Shown: piece after piece, positions 24,968 through 33,329 of the stretch
How positions within the stretch are numbered: the stretch's first letter is position 1
Layout: each line of letters begins with the position of its first letter
Origin: an uncultured Devosia sp.
GTDB lineage: Bacteria; Pseudomonadota; Alphaproteobacteria; Rhizobiales; Devosiaceae
Assembly: GCF_963517015.1 (NCBI RefSeq)
Contig: NZ_CAUQDV010000004.1
Coordinates: forward strand, 62,001-126,000
Direction of reading: 5' to 3'
Length of the DNA: 64,000 nucleotides
Program-made: the position numbers and the translations under genes
The notes under the pieces: model-generated
What the model was told of the DNA's origin: nothing
The model's database searches: none
The model's input: only the letters and a program-made list of their open reading frames with translations

Positions 24968-25903
24968 ATGAAGCACAGCTCGACCATTCTCGCCGCCGCC
25001 CTGGCTGGCGCCCTTAGCATGACCAGCCTTGCCACCGCGCAGGACATCGTGGTCACCCATGCCCAGGGCGAAACCACGCTGCCGGGCGTTCCCGAAAAGG
25101 TCCTGGTGCAGGATTGGGCGACCTTCGACAATCTCAACGCCCTGGGTGTCGCCGTCGCCGGCGTGCCGGCCGGCAATACTCCGTCCTATCTCGCCGATAA
25201 GGTTTCCGGTGACGTGCTGGCCATTGGCTCGCTGTTTGAGCCCGATTTCGAAGGCATTGCCGCCTCCGAATCCGACGTCTACTTCGTCTCCGCCCGCTCC
25301 GCCGAAGCCTATACCACCGGCAAGGACATCCTCCCCACCATCGACATGTCGCTGGTCGACAATTCCGACATCATCGGCGGCATCAAGGGCAACCTGACCA
25401 AGCTCGGCGACATCTTCGGCAAGCAGGCTGAAGCCGAGGAACTCAATGCCGCGCTCGATGCAAAGGTCGCCGAAGCCCAGGCCGCTGCCGAAGGCAAGGG
25501 CAATGCCCTCGTCATCGTCACCAATGCCGGCAACATCGGCCTCTATGGCCCCGATAGCCGCGTCGCCTGGATCCACAACCAGGTCGGTATCGAATCCGCC
25601 ATGGCTGACGTCGAAGACGGCGATCACGGCGGTGACGGCATCTCCTTCGAATTCCTGCTCGAAACCAATCCCGACTGGCTCTTTGTCGTCGACCGCGATG
25701 CGGGCGTTGCCGATGGCTCGGCCGGTGGCGACGTCAATGCTGCGGCCAAGGCCCTGCTCGACAACGAACTGGTCAACCAGACCACCGCTGCCAAGGAAGG
25801 CCATATCGTCTATCTCGATCCCCAGCCTGCCTACATCACCATGCACGGCTACCAGGGCGTGATGCTCCTGCTCGACCAGGTCATCGCTGGCCTCAACGCC
25901 TGA
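24968..25903 (+). CDS. Siderophore/iron ABC transporter substrate-binding protein (FatB/YclQ type)
   Basis: 311 residues from ATG 24968 (preceded by TTGGAAG; the upstream TTG at 24956 is unlikely). Signal peptide to about residue 24 (ALAGALSMTSLATAQ). The mature protein has the helical-backbone binding fold of class III binding proteins: VLVQDWATFDNLNALGVAVAGVP, then a linker helix and PDWLFVVDRDAGV. It most resembles the YclQ/FatB group that binds ferric siderophores of the catecholate or petrobactin kind; the ligand here is inferred. First gene of a four-gene importer operon. Confidence 0.9.
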   Translation: MKHSSTILAAALAGALSMTSLATAQDIVVTHAQGETTLPGVPEKVLVQDWATFDNLNALGVAVAGVPAGNTPSYLADKVSGDVLAIGSLFEPDFEGIAASESDVYFVSARSAEAYTTGKDILPTIDMSLVDNSDIIGGIKGNLTKLGDIFGKQAEAEELNAALDAKVAEAQAAAEGKGNALVIVTNAGNIGLYGPDSRVAWIHNQVGIESAMADVEDGDHGGDGISFEFLLETNPDWLFVVDRDAGVADGSAGGDVNAAAKALLDNELVNQTTAAKEGHIVYLDPQPAYITMHGYQGVMLLLDQVIAGLNA

Positions 25904-25923
25904 TTGCCTGAGTGACCATCCGG

Positions 25924-25947
25924 CCCGGCTGCGGCAACGCAGCCGGG
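25924..25947 (+). promoter_or_regulatory. Strong hairpin between binding-protein and permease genes
   Basis: CCCGGCTGCG (25924-25933) and CGCAGCCGGG (25938-25947) form a perfect 10-bp stem with a GCAA tetraloop of the stable GNRA type. TCATTCT follows, not a full T-run. It probably protects the binding-protein transcript from 3' decay and lowers permease expression, a common arrangement in ABC operons. Confidence 0.75.
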
Positions 25948-25976
25948 TCATTCTCTATTATGGGGAAGCTTGACTG

Positions 25977-26939
25977 GTGCGCCTGCTGATCCTCGCCATT
26001 CTGGCGACCATTGTCCTTGCCATAGCCAGCCTGTTTGTCGGTGTCAGCGACGTCTCGATCGCGACGCTGCTCTCTGGCTCGCAAGAGGGCAGGGCCATGC
26101 AGGTCCTCCTGATCAGCCGCATCCCGCGCACCCTCGCCATCATCCTCTCCGGCTCGGCCATGGCCATCGCCGGCCTTGTCATGCAGATGGTGGTGCGCAA
26201 CCGCTTCGTCGAACCATCCACCGCCGGCACCACCGAATCCGCCTCGCTCGGCTTTCTCGTCGCCACCATTTTCGTACCTGGCTGGCCGCTGATGGGCAAG
26301 ATGCTGATATCGGCCGCTTTCGCGCTGGCCGGCACCGCGCTCTTCCTGCGCATCCTGCGCGCCGTGCCGTTGCGCGATGTCATGCTCGTGCCCCTCGTGG
26401 GCATCATGCTGGGCGGCATCATCGGTGCCGTCACCAGCTTCTTCGCCTATCGTTTCGACCTGCTGGCATCGCTTCTCGCCTGGAACATGGGCGACTTCTC
26501 CGGCATTCTGCGCGGGCGTTACGAACTGCTTTGGATCGGGCTCGGCTGTGGCATCATGGCCTATATCGCCGCCGACCGCTTCACCGTCGCCGGCATGGGC
26601 AAGGATTTCACCACCAACCTCGGCCTCAACTATCAGCGCGTCATGGTGCTGGGCCTGGTCATCGTCTCGGTCACCAGCGCCACCGTGCTCGTCACGGCCG
26701 GCTCCATCCCCTTCCTCGGCCTCATCATTCCAAACCTCGTCAGCCTCATGGTCGGCGACAACATGCGCCGCACCGTGCCCTGGGTCGCCATCATGGGCGC
26801 CGGCTTCGTGCTGGCCTGCGATATCCTCGGCCGCGTCATCCGCTACCCCTATGAAATCCCGATTTCTGTCGTGGTGGGGGTCATCGGCAGCATGATCTTC
26901 CTCTATCTCCTGTTGAGGACCCGTCGCAGTGCCGCCTGA
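25977..26939 (+). CDS. Siderophore ABC transporter permease (FecCD family), subunit 1
   Basis: 320 residues beginning at GTG 25977 after a GGGGAAG site. It is almost wholly membrane helices (about nine), with FecCD landmarks: ISRIPRTLAIILSGSAMAIAGLVMQMVVRNRFVEPST near the start and TAGSIPFLGLIIPNLVSLMVGDN in the C-terminal half, the latter including the glycine-rich ATPase contact. It forms the importer channel with the next gene, which starts inside its end (overlap 11 nt). The closest named relatives by pattern are YclN/FatD. Confidence 0.92.
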   Translation: MRLLILAILATIVLAIASLFVGVSDVSIATLLSGSQEGRAMQVLLISRIPRTLAIILSGSAMAIAGLVMQMVVRNRFVEPSTAGTTESASLGFLVATIFVPGWPLMGKMLISAAFALAGTALFLRILRAVPLRDVMLVPLVGIMLGGIIGAVTSFFAYRFDLLASLLAWNMGDFSGILRGRYELLWIGLGCGIMAYIAADRFTVAGMGKDFTTNLGLNYQRVMVLGLVIVSVTSATVLVTAGSIPFLGLIIPNLVSLMVGDNMRRTVPWVAIMGAGFVLACDILGRVIRYPYEIPISVVVGVIGSMIFLYLLLRTRRSAA

Positions 26940-27939
26940 TCCCGCAACCGCCCTCATGCCCGCCCCCGGTCTCCGCCGCATCTTCGGCCTCTCGCGCCCG
27001 GCGCTGGTCATCACCGTGCTCGCCGTCCTGGCGCTGGTCTCGGTCGTCTGCTTCATGGTGCTCGGCGCCAAGGGCAGCTGGAGCTTCATCATCCCCTTCC
27101 GCGGCCGCAAGCTCCTGTCGCTCGCGCTTGTCGCCTATTCGGTCGCCGTCTCCACCGTCCTGTTCCAGACCGTCACCAACAACCGCATCCTCACGCCCTC
27201 CATCATGGGCTTTGACTCGCTCTACATCCTGCTGCAGACCGCCATCGTCTTCTTCCTCGGCGTCAGCGCTCTGACCTCCATCGATGGCCAGCTGCAGTTC
27301 GGCATCGAGATCGCAGTCATGGTCGGCTTCTCCTTCCTGCTGTTCCGCTGGCTGTTCCTGGGCGAAGAGCGCAGCCTGACCCTCCTGGTCCTTGTCGGCA
27401 TCGTCTTTGGCATCCTGTTCCGCAGCCTGTCGCAGTTCATGCAGCGCATGCTCGATCCCAATGCCTTCAACGTGCTGCAGGACAGCTTTTTTGCCAGTTT
27501 CTCCACCGTCGACACGACCCTTCTGGCCGTCGCCTCGATCATTGTCCTGGCTGTGACCCTGATCGCCTGGCGCCTGGGCCACACCTTCGACGTCCTCTCG
27601 CTTGGCCGCGCCCACGCCATCAATCTCGGCGTCGACTATCGCCGGGTCGTTGTCATCATCCTGATGCTGGTCTCGGTCCTCGTCGCCGTCTCGACGGCGC
27701 TCGTCGGCCCCATCACCTTCTTTGGCCTGCTGGTCGCCAGCCTTGCCCATTCCCTCGTCGGCACCAGCCGCCATCACTATGTGCTGCCCGCCGCTGTGCT
27801 GCTCGCCATCACCTGCCTCGTCGGCGGCCAGACCGTGCTCGAGCGCATTTTTGCCTTCGATACTGCCCTTTCGATCATCATCGAATTTCTCGGCGGTATC
27901 GTCTTCATCTTTCTCGTTCTGCGGAGGGCCGCGCGATGA
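26929..27939 (+). CDS. Siderophore ABC transporter permease (FecCD family), subunit 2
   Basis: 336 residues from GTG 26929, overlapping the first permease; ATG 26956 is an alternative that would shorten the cytoplasmic lead by nine residues. Around nine membrane helices. Family segments include VAYSVAVSTVLFQTVTNNRILTPSIMGFDSLYILLQTA and TALVGPITFFGLLVASLAHSLVGTSRHH. The histidine and arginine positions match the second channel subunit of YclO/FatC type. It ends with an ATGA overlap into the ATPase gene, so the operon is tightly coupled. Confidence 0.92.
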   Translation: MPPDPATALMPAPGLRRIFGLSRPALVITVLAVLALVSVVCFMVLGAKGSWSFIIPFRGRKLLSLALVAYSVAVSTVLFQTVTNNRILTPSIMGFDSLYILLQTAIVFFLGVSALTSIDGQLQFGIEIAVMVGFSFLLFRWLFLGEERSLTLLVLVGIVFGILFRSLSQFMQRMLDPNAFNVLQDSFFASFSTVDTTLLAVASIIVLAVTLIAWRLGHTFDVLSLGRAHAINLGVDYRRVVVIILMLVSVLVAVSTALVGPITFFGLLVASLAHSLVGTSRHHYVLPAAVLLAITCLVGGQTVLERIFAFDTALSIIIEFLGGIVFIFLVLRRAAR

Positions 27940-28694
27940 TCGTCGCCGATGGCGTCACCAAGAATTACGGCTCCTCCTGTGTGGTCGATGGCGTTTCCGT
28001 CACCCTCCCGGCCGGCGGCATCACCTCCATCATCGGCCCCAATGGCGCCGGCAAGTCGACCTTCCTCTCCATGGTCAGCCGCCTCATGGGGATGGACAAG
28101 GGCACGGTGACGATCGACGGCCTCGACGTTACCAAGGCACCCAGCGACGTGCTCGCCAAGCGCCTGTCCATCCTGCGCCAGGACAATCACATGACCGCGC
28201 GCCTCACCGTGCGCGATCTGGTGAGTTTCGGTCGCTATCCCTATTCGAGGGGCCGCCTCACCATCGAGGACAAGACCCACATCGACCAGGCCATCGGCTA
28301 TCTCAACCTGACCGAACTGGCCGAACGCTTCCTCGACGAACTCTCCGGCGGCCAGCGCCAGCGCGCCTTCGTTGCCATGGTGCTCTGCCAGGACACCGAC
28401 TATGTCCTGCTCGACGAACCGCTCAACAATCTCGACATGAAACATGCCATGGGCATGATGCAGCTCCTGCGCCGTGCCGCCAACGAGCTGGGCAAGACCG
28501 TCGTTCTGGTCCTCCATGACATCAACTTCGCCTCCTGGTATTCCGACTACATCGTCGCCATGAAAGACGGCAAACTCGCCGCCAAGGGCACGGTCCGCGA
28601 ACTGGTGACGCCCGAAGTGCTCCGCGAGATCTACGACATGGACATCAAGGTCCACGAGATCGACGGCCAGCTGATTTCGGTCTTTTACGGGTAG
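27936..28694 (+). CDS. Siderophore ABC transporter ATPase (FepC/YclP type)
   Basis: 252 residues, a normal length for this ATPase family. Walker A GPNGAGKST, signature LSGGQRQR, Walker B YVLLDEPLNNLD and switch LHDINFASWYSD are all present. It drives import through the two FecCD permeases and closes the four-gene operon. Repeat B2 begins 31 nt after the stop and may end or stabilise the transcript. The operon has no outer-membrane receptor or siderophore biosynthesis gene nearby, so the receptor must be encoded elsewhere. Confidence 0.94.
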   Translation: MIVADGVTKNYGSSCVVDGVSVTLPAGGITSIIGPNGAGKSTFLSMVSRLMGMDKGTVTIDGLDVTKAPSDVLAKRLSILRQDNHMTARLTVRDLVSFGRYPYSRGRLTIEDKTHIDQAIGYLNLTELAERFLDELSGGQRQRAFVAMVLCQDTDYVLLDEPLNNLDMKHAMGMMQLLRRAANELGKTVVLVLHDINFASWYSDYIVAMKDGKLAAKGTVRELVTPEVLREIYDMDIKVHEIDGQLISVFYG

Positions 28695-28725
28695 GGATCG
28701 GGTCTGCCATTTGCTCGAAAGCGGA

Positions 28726-28842
28726 TACCCCCACCTATCCTCCCCCTGATAGGGGGAGGGATCCCGCCGGTGAATTTGGCAAGATCGAACCACATGCTGG
28801 ATCTGTCCCTCCCCTTTTTCAGGGGGAGGTTAGGTGGGGGTA
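28726..28842. repeat. Palindromic intergenic repeat, family B, copy 2
   Basis: 117 nt, from TACCCCC to GGGGGTA, with the two inner CTCCCCC/GGGGGAG hairpins. The outer stem pairs CCCACCT with AGGTGGG. Copy 3 has CCCTCCT with AGGAGGG at the same place, a compensating change. Located 31 nt after the siderophore ATPase. Confidence 0.93.
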
Positions 28843-28909
28843 CTCTTCCCTAGTGGGATGACCCAAGCCGGCGAGCTGTCTAGGGTGTTGCAAAATAAGG
28901 AGCCGCGCC

Positions 28910-29308
28910 GTGAGACCTTCCATTTCCATCATCACCATCGGTGTCGACGACCTGCCGCGCGCCTTCACCTTCTATCGCACTCTGTTCGATATCGAGGACG
29001 AGCAGATCGCTGCCGGCGAAGACCATGTCGCCTTCTTCTTTGACGACCACTTTTCCTTCGTGCTCTTCCCGCGCGAGCAGATCGCCCAGACCGCCAACAA
29101 GGAAACCGCCATTGCCGGCACGCCCGGCTTCGTCCTCAGCCATCAGGCCGCCAGCCCGGCCGAAGTCGACGATATCCTCCACAAGGTCGTGGCGCTGGGC
29201 GGCGCCATCATCACCGATGGCACCCAGTCCGAATGGGGCTATTCCGCCTATTTCGAGGACAGCGAAGGCAATCTCTGGGAATTGATGGCCCAGCCGGCGA
29301 GCAACTAA
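28910..29308 (+). CDS. VOC-family (glyoxalase/bleomycin-resistance fold) protein
   Basis: 132 residues from GTG 28910, after AAGGAG. Pattern of a single vicinal-oxygen-chelate protein: RPSISIITIGVDDLPRAFTFYRTLF at the start, and WGYSAYFEDSEGNLWELMAQ at the end, where the glutamate of LWEL is the usual metal ligand. Members include dioxygenases, isomerases and antibiotic-binding proteins; this one cannot be narrowed. It converges on, and overlaps by 4 nt, the HxlR gene. Confidence 0.82.
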   Translation: MRPSISIITIGVDDLPRAFTFYRTLFDIEDEQIAAGEDHVAFFFDDHFSFVLFPREQIAQTANKETAIAGTPGFVLSHQAASPAEVDDILHKVVALGGAIITDGTQSEWGYSAYFEDSEGNLWELMAQPASN

Positions 29309-29727
29309 ACCTCGCCATTCCGCTCGGCGAAAGCCTTGCGGCTGGCTTCGATCTGGGCGTGATGCTTTTCCGCCCAGAGCCAGACGTCGCAAAAGGCTGC
29401 ACCCAGCGTCTTGCCCATCGCGGTCAGGCTATAATCGACATGCGGCGGGATCACCGGATGCACCACGCGCTGCACCAGCCCGTCCGCCTCCATCTGGCGC
29501 AGCGTCTTGGTCAGCATCTTCTGGCTGATGTCACCGACCTTCCGCCCCACATCGCTGAAGCGCAGCGTGCCGTGATCAGCCAGCGCCTCGAGGATCAGCA
29601 TGGTCCACTTGTCCGCCACCTTGCCGATAATGTCCCGCACCAGCCTGTCCAGCACCGGATCGACCGGCCTTGGGCCATGCTTGTCATCCCAGTCATAGAT
29701 TTTGGGGGCGGAAACAACCGGATTCAC
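29305..29727 (-). CDS. HxlR-family transcriptional regulator
   Basis: 140 residues. GTG 29727 is preferred over GTG 29733 because GGAG then lies 7 nt upstream. The winged helix is typical: VLDRLVRDIIGKVADKWTMLILEALADHGTLRFSDVGRKVGDISQKMLTKTLRQMEADGLVQRVVHP. HxlR proteins are dimeric and usually control a divergent gene for an oxidoreductase, often in response to reactive quinones or aldehydes. Here the divergent SDR at 29829 is that expected target. The spacing between the two starts is about 100 nt. Confidence 0.9.
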   Translation of the reverse strand: MNPVVSAPKIYDWDDKHGPRPVDPVLDRLVRDIIGKVADKWTMLILEALADHGTLRFSDVGRKVGDISQKMLTKTLRQMEADGLVQRVVHPVIPPHVDYSLTAMGKTLGAAFCDVWLWAEKHHAQIEASRKAFAERNGEV

Positions 29728-29828
29728 TGACACTCTCCGTTGGGTGTGTATCGCTCTTTCGGGCGCCTACTTTCATGTGGAGAGTATGGGGCATATGTCT
29801 GCCTCACACAAGACCAAGGAGCACACCC
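29728..29828. promoter_or_regulatory. Divergent HxlR/SDR control region
   Basis: About 100 nt between the two start codons. It holds an imperfect inverted repeat, CTACTTTC and GAGAGTAT with four bases between, near 29767-29786, the best candidate HxlR site. The SDR ribosome site AAGGAG is at its right end. Confidence 0.45.
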
Positions 29829-30578
29829 ATGCAGACCACAGGCAATACCATCCTCATCACCGGCGGCGGTTCGGGCATCGGCCGCGGCCTCGCCGAAGCC
29901 TTCCACGCCAGGGGCAATCAGGTGATCATTTCCGGTCGTCGCCAGTCGGCGCTCGACCAAGTTACTGCCGCCAACCCCGGCATGGTGGCCTTCACCGTCG
30001 ATATGACCGACCCCGCCAGCATCCTCGACCTGGCCGCCAGGGTGACCGCCGCGCATCCCGCGCTCAATGCTGTCATCCACAATGCCGGTATCATGGTGGA
30101 CGAGGACATGCCGGGCGGCGACTTCCTCCAGATCGCCGAAGCTACCATCGCCACCAACCTGCTCGGGCCGATCCGCCTGACCGCTGCGCTCCTGCCCCAT
30201 CTGCAGGCGCAAGCACAGGCGACCATCCTCACCGTCTCTTCCGGTCTGGCCTTTGTCCCGAAGGCCTCGACGCCCACCTATAGCGCCACCAAGGCGGCGA
30301 TCCATTCCTGGACGCAATCGCTCCGCTACCAGCTGCGCAACACCGCTATCGACGTGCTCGAAATCGCCCCGCCTTATGTGCAGACCTACCTGCAGGGCGA
30401 GCGTCAGGCCAATGACCCCAATGCCATGCCGCTGGCCGACTATCTTGCCGAAACCATGGAGCTGCTCTCGGGCGAGCCGGAAAACGGCGAAGTCCTCGTC
30501 CAGCGCGTCCACCGCCAGCGCTTCGCCGAACAGACCGGCAATGCCAAGGCCGTCTTCAACTTCGTCAATCCGGCGTGA
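29829..30578 (+). CDS. SDR-family oxidoreductase (DltE-like)
   Basis: 249 residues from ATG 29829 after AAGGAG. Cofactor motif TGGGSGIGRGLAEAF with SGRR following strand 2, which suggests NADPH; NAGIMVDEDMPGGD; catalytic serine in TVSSGLAFVP; and YSATKAAIHSWTQSLR with the YxxxK pair. The variation resembles the DltE-like group of short-chain dehydrogenases. It is divergent from an HxlR regulator, an arrangement seen with enzymes that reduce toxic carbonyls. Repeat A4 follows 37 nt after the stop. Confidence 0.9.
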   Translation: MQTTGNTILITGGGSGIGRGLAEAFHARGNQVIISGRRQSALDQVTAANPGMVAFTVDMTDPASILDLAARVTAAHPALNAVIHNAGIMVDEDMPGGDFLQIAEATIATNLLGPIRLTAALLPHLQAQAQATILTVSSGLAFVPKASTPTYSATKAAIHSWTQSLRYQLRNTAIDVLEIAPPYVQTYLQGERQANDPNAMPLADYLAETMELLSGEPENGEVLVQRVHRQRFAEQTGNAKAVFNFVNPA

Positions 30579-30615
30579 TGATCGTCGCTCAAACAGGAAC
30601 CACCGCTTACTCGAT

Positions 30616-30744
30616 GTCATCCCGGCCTTGAGCCGGGACCCGTCCCGAGATCGAGCCCCAGCCGCAAGGTGGCAGTGAAATGCGCGACCACCTTGCGGCC
30701 GCTCCCGCATCTCAAGATGGATCCCGGCTCAAGGCCGGGATGAC
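30616..30744. repeat. Palindromic intergenic repeat, family A, copy 4
   Basis: 129 nt, GTCATCCC to GGGATGAC, between the convergent SDR and coiled-coil genes. The inner stem CCGCAAGGTGG / CCACCTTGCGG is perfect; the outer arms have several mismatches in the middle. It may end transcripts arriving from both sides. Confidence 0.92.
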
Positions 30745-30792
30745 ACGGTGGTCGGTGATGGGCAGTGGTCAAAGTAGTTTGGCGCCCGCGCC

Positions 30793-32358
30793 CTAGAACC
30801 CGCCGCCGGTCTTGAACCCACCATGCTTGCGCGTGCCGCTTGATCCGCCGCCACCACTGCGAGGGCGGGAAAAGCCGCCGCCGCTGCTCGATCCACCGCC
30901 CCAGCCGCCGCCAAAGCCGCCCGAGCGCGGCTTGGATTTGCTGCTGCTCGAACCGCCAAAGCTGGCATCGGGCCAGCTGAACGTATTGCCGCCGCCCTCG
31001 GGCCACGGCGAGTTCGAACGTCGCCGGCCATTGTCCGGCAGGCCCACGCCGCCGCCCCAGTCGGACGTGCCGGCGCTCCAGTTCTGCGACCGCCGCCACT
31101 GGTCCCAATAGCTCGCCGCAGAAATCCCGCCGCGCAGGAAGTCGTTGAGCACGTCACCCACCAGCTTGTCGTCGCGGAAGGTCGAGCGCGGATCGTCGAA
31201 CCGCTGCTTCTTGAATTCCCACTGAATGTCTTCGAGCTCGCGCCGGCGCCCGGCCAGCGTCTTGAGCCGCTCGGTCAGTTCGCGCGTTTCGCTGGTCTCT
31301 TCCTTGGCGCGGGCCCGTGACTCATCGATCTGGGCGACGATCGTATCATCCTGGCCCGTGCGGGTGCGGCGTGCCTCGGCCAGCAGCGTCTGGATATCCT
31401 CGCGCCCCAAGGCTGCGGCCAGTTCTGCCAGCGCGCCCTCGAAAGCCGGATTGCCGCCGCCCTGCGATAGCTGCGCCAGCAGCTTGGATGCGTCGTCGCG
31501 CCGGTCTTCGGTGGCGACGATCTCGCTGTCCAGCGCGTCGATCCGCTGCTGCGCGGCTTCCAGTGCCTCGCGCATTGGCTTGCCACCGGCACTGTCGATC
31601 GCCTGCGTTTCGAGTGCGTCGACAGCCTCTTCGGCTCGGGCGGCATTCTCCATCTGCCGCTCGGCATGCTCGCGCAGCCGTAACGGGATTTCATTGAGCA
31701 TGGCAAAATTCGGCCGCGCCTTGGCAAAGCCCACGAGGTCCGCCACCTTGCTGTCGAGGAAGCGGATCAGGTTGTTGGCGCGATAGCTGGCCGTGCCATA
31801 GCCGGCCTCCCACAGATACATGAACAGCACGTCGTCGCGATAAGGCTTGCCCTTCTGCTCGCGGTCGGCCTCCGCCTGTTCGGTCTTGCGCATGCTCTGC
31901 GCGGCGACCTCGGCCAATTCCCTGGCCGCCTGCCGCTTGCCGGCAAAGGCCGGGTCACGGGCGATGCTGGGTCCGAGCTTGGTCGCCAGCGCCTTGAGTT
32001 CGCTCTGGTGTCCCTCGAAGCTCCTGAGAGCCTCGTTGCGGTCCTGCGTCAGCCGGGCCAGCGCCGCATCCACATCGCCGACGTCCTTTTCGGCCTTGCT
32101 CAGCTCTTTGGCATGGGCCTTGAGCATGTCGCGCGCCTTGGCTTCGGCGGTCGAAATCCGCCCATCCAGCTCGCCCTGCACCGCCGGGTCGAGCCGCAGT
32201 TGCGCCAGTTGGCGGAACAGCTCGGCCTCGGTCTCGCGGATCTTGCCCAGCTTCTCCGATGAGCGCACCAGGCGCTTGCCGATATCATCCTCTTCGCGAC
32301 GAATGTCGCGCATCGCCTCGTCGAGGCTCGCCAGGGCTTCGGGTCCGCGAATGCTCAT
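30793..32358 (-). CDS. Coiled-coil protein with Gly/Ser-rich tail, third gene of the TelA cassette
   Basis: 521 residues from ATG 32358. Residues 1-150 and about 225-400 are long charged helices of coiled-coil character (for example KLGKIRETEAELFRQLAQLRL). A conserved-looking globular section lies between them (KPYRDDVLFMYLWEAGYGTASYRANNLIRFLDSKVADLVGFAKARPNFAMLNEIP). The last 110 residues are Trp, Gly and Ser rich and end in repeated GGG blocks. No signal peptide and no membrane segment. I do not recognise the family; operon context links it to TelA-type stress proteins. It could scaffold a membrane-associated complex. Confidence 0.82.
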   Translation of the reverse strand: MSIRGPEALASLDEAMRDIRREEDDIGKRLVRSSEKLGKIRETEAELFRQLAQLRLDPAVQGELDGRISTAEAKARDMLKAHAKELSKAEKDVGDVDAALARLTQDRNEALRSFEGHQSELKALATKLGPSIARDPAFAGKRQAARELAEVAAQSMRKTEQAEADREQKGKPYRDDVLFMYLWEAGYGTASYRANNLIRFLDSKVADLVGFAKARPNFAMLNEIPLRLREHAERQMENAARAEEAVDALETQAIDSAGGKPMREALEAAQQRIDALDSEIVATEDRRDDASKLLAQLSQGGGNPAFEGALAELAAALGREDIQTLLAEARRTRTGQDDTIVAQIDESRARAKEETSETRELTERLKTLAGRRRELEDIQWEFKKQRFDDPRSTFRDDKLVGDVLNDFLRGGISAASYWDQWRRSQNWSAGTSDWGGGVGLPDNGRRRSNSPWPEGGGNTFSWPDASFGGSSSSKSKPRSGGFGGGWGGGSSSGGGFSRPRSGGGGSSGTRKHGGFKTGGGF

Positions 32359-32362
32359 AGTT

Positions 32363-33301
32363 CTACCATCGCGTGATCGCGCCACCGAGAACCGGCACGC
32401 CATATTCGACATCGAGGAAACCGTCCGACTTCCGGCCGACCTCATTGTTCTGGATGATGCCATCGTCGCGCTTGTCGGCGGCGACGCTGTCATAAACGCT
32501 TTCCGGCACGCGCAGGCCCCAATGGTCCACCACTTCGGTCTCCCCATTCTCCTCGTTGAGAACGGGCAGCTCCAGCGTACCGCCATCGGCATCCAGCGCC
32601 TCGACGATGATGTAATAGTTCATCGCCTCGGTATTGATCTCGGGCACGGTCCACACGCCCGATTGCACGCCTTCGCGATTGACCACGCGCAAGGTATAGG
32701 CCTGGCGCAAGGTGTCGCGCAGCGCGACCATGTCCGTCACGGCCTTTTCGGCACCGGCGGCATTGCCCTCGGAGGCCAGGATCTTGCCGCGGGTGCGCAG
32801 GGCCTCGGCCTCGATCACGGCCTTCTGCACCTTGGTTTCGTCGAAAATCGTCTGGTACAGCGCATCCAGCTCTGCCGGCACGCCTTCGCTGAGTTCGATC
32901 CGCGCCGCTTCCGCCTGCCCGCGCTGATAGGGCTGATAGAGGCCAAAGAAGCCGACCGCAGCGATAACGACAGCCGCCAGTACGGCGCCCACCGGTCTGC
33001 CCCAGCGCCCACGGCCCACATAGAGCCGCGCGAGCGTTGTCCCGAACCCCGGCTTGGGCGGGTCATAGACGAAGCGGCTCTCAGCCAGTGCCGCCACGCC
33101 TTCCTTGAGAATGTGGTCGGGAACCTCGATGCCTTGCTGGTGATAGATGTCGCGCAGCTTGTCGATGAGCTGCTGCTCCTTGGCGTCGGTGCCAAGCTCG
33201 CGCACGGCCAGGTCCTGCCGATGCCGCAGCGTGTCGACCACGTCCATGGCCAGCATGACTTCGTCCAGGGGAGCAGCGGGTCTCGCTGTCACGTCACTCA
33301 T
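32363..33301 (-). CDS. DUF6384-like membrane protein, second gene of the TelA cassette
   Basis: 312 residues. The N-terminal cytoplasmic part (about 1-105) starts LDEVMLAMDVVDTLRHRQDLAVREL and contains EVPDHILKEGVAALAESRFVYDPPKPG, a segment I associate with DUF6384 proteins. One membrane helix at about 103-121 (PVGAVLAAVVIAAVGFFGLY) follows, then a helical stretch and a beta-rich end (YTLRVVNREGVQSGVWTVPE). It sits 28 nt after telA and 4 nt before the coiled-coil gene, so the three are one operon. Function unknown; the domain name is from memory of the pattern. Confidence 0.78.
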   Translation of the reverse strand: MSDVTARPAAPLDEVMLAMDVVDTLRHRQDLAVRELGTDAKEQQLIDKLRDIYHQQGIEVPDHILKEGVAALAESRFVYDPPKPGFGTTLARLYVGRGRWGRPVGAVLAAVVIAAVGFFGLYQPYQRGQAEAARIELSEGVPAELDALYQTIFDETKVQKAVIEAEALRTRGKILASEGNAAGAEKAVTDMVALRDTLRQAYTLRVVNREGVQSGVWTVPEINTEAMNYYIIVEALDADGGTLELPVLNEENGETEVVDHWGLRVPESVYDSVAADKRDDGIIQNNEVGRKSDGFLDVEYGVPVLGGAITRW

Positions 33302-33329
33302 CGCAGGCGTTCACCAGAGCCTTGGTCTC

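Noticed and set aside
30793..32358. Coiled-coil protein as an SMC/Rad50 ATPase
   Set aside because: No Walker A or signature motif is present at either end; only coiled-coil and a Gly-rich tail are seen.
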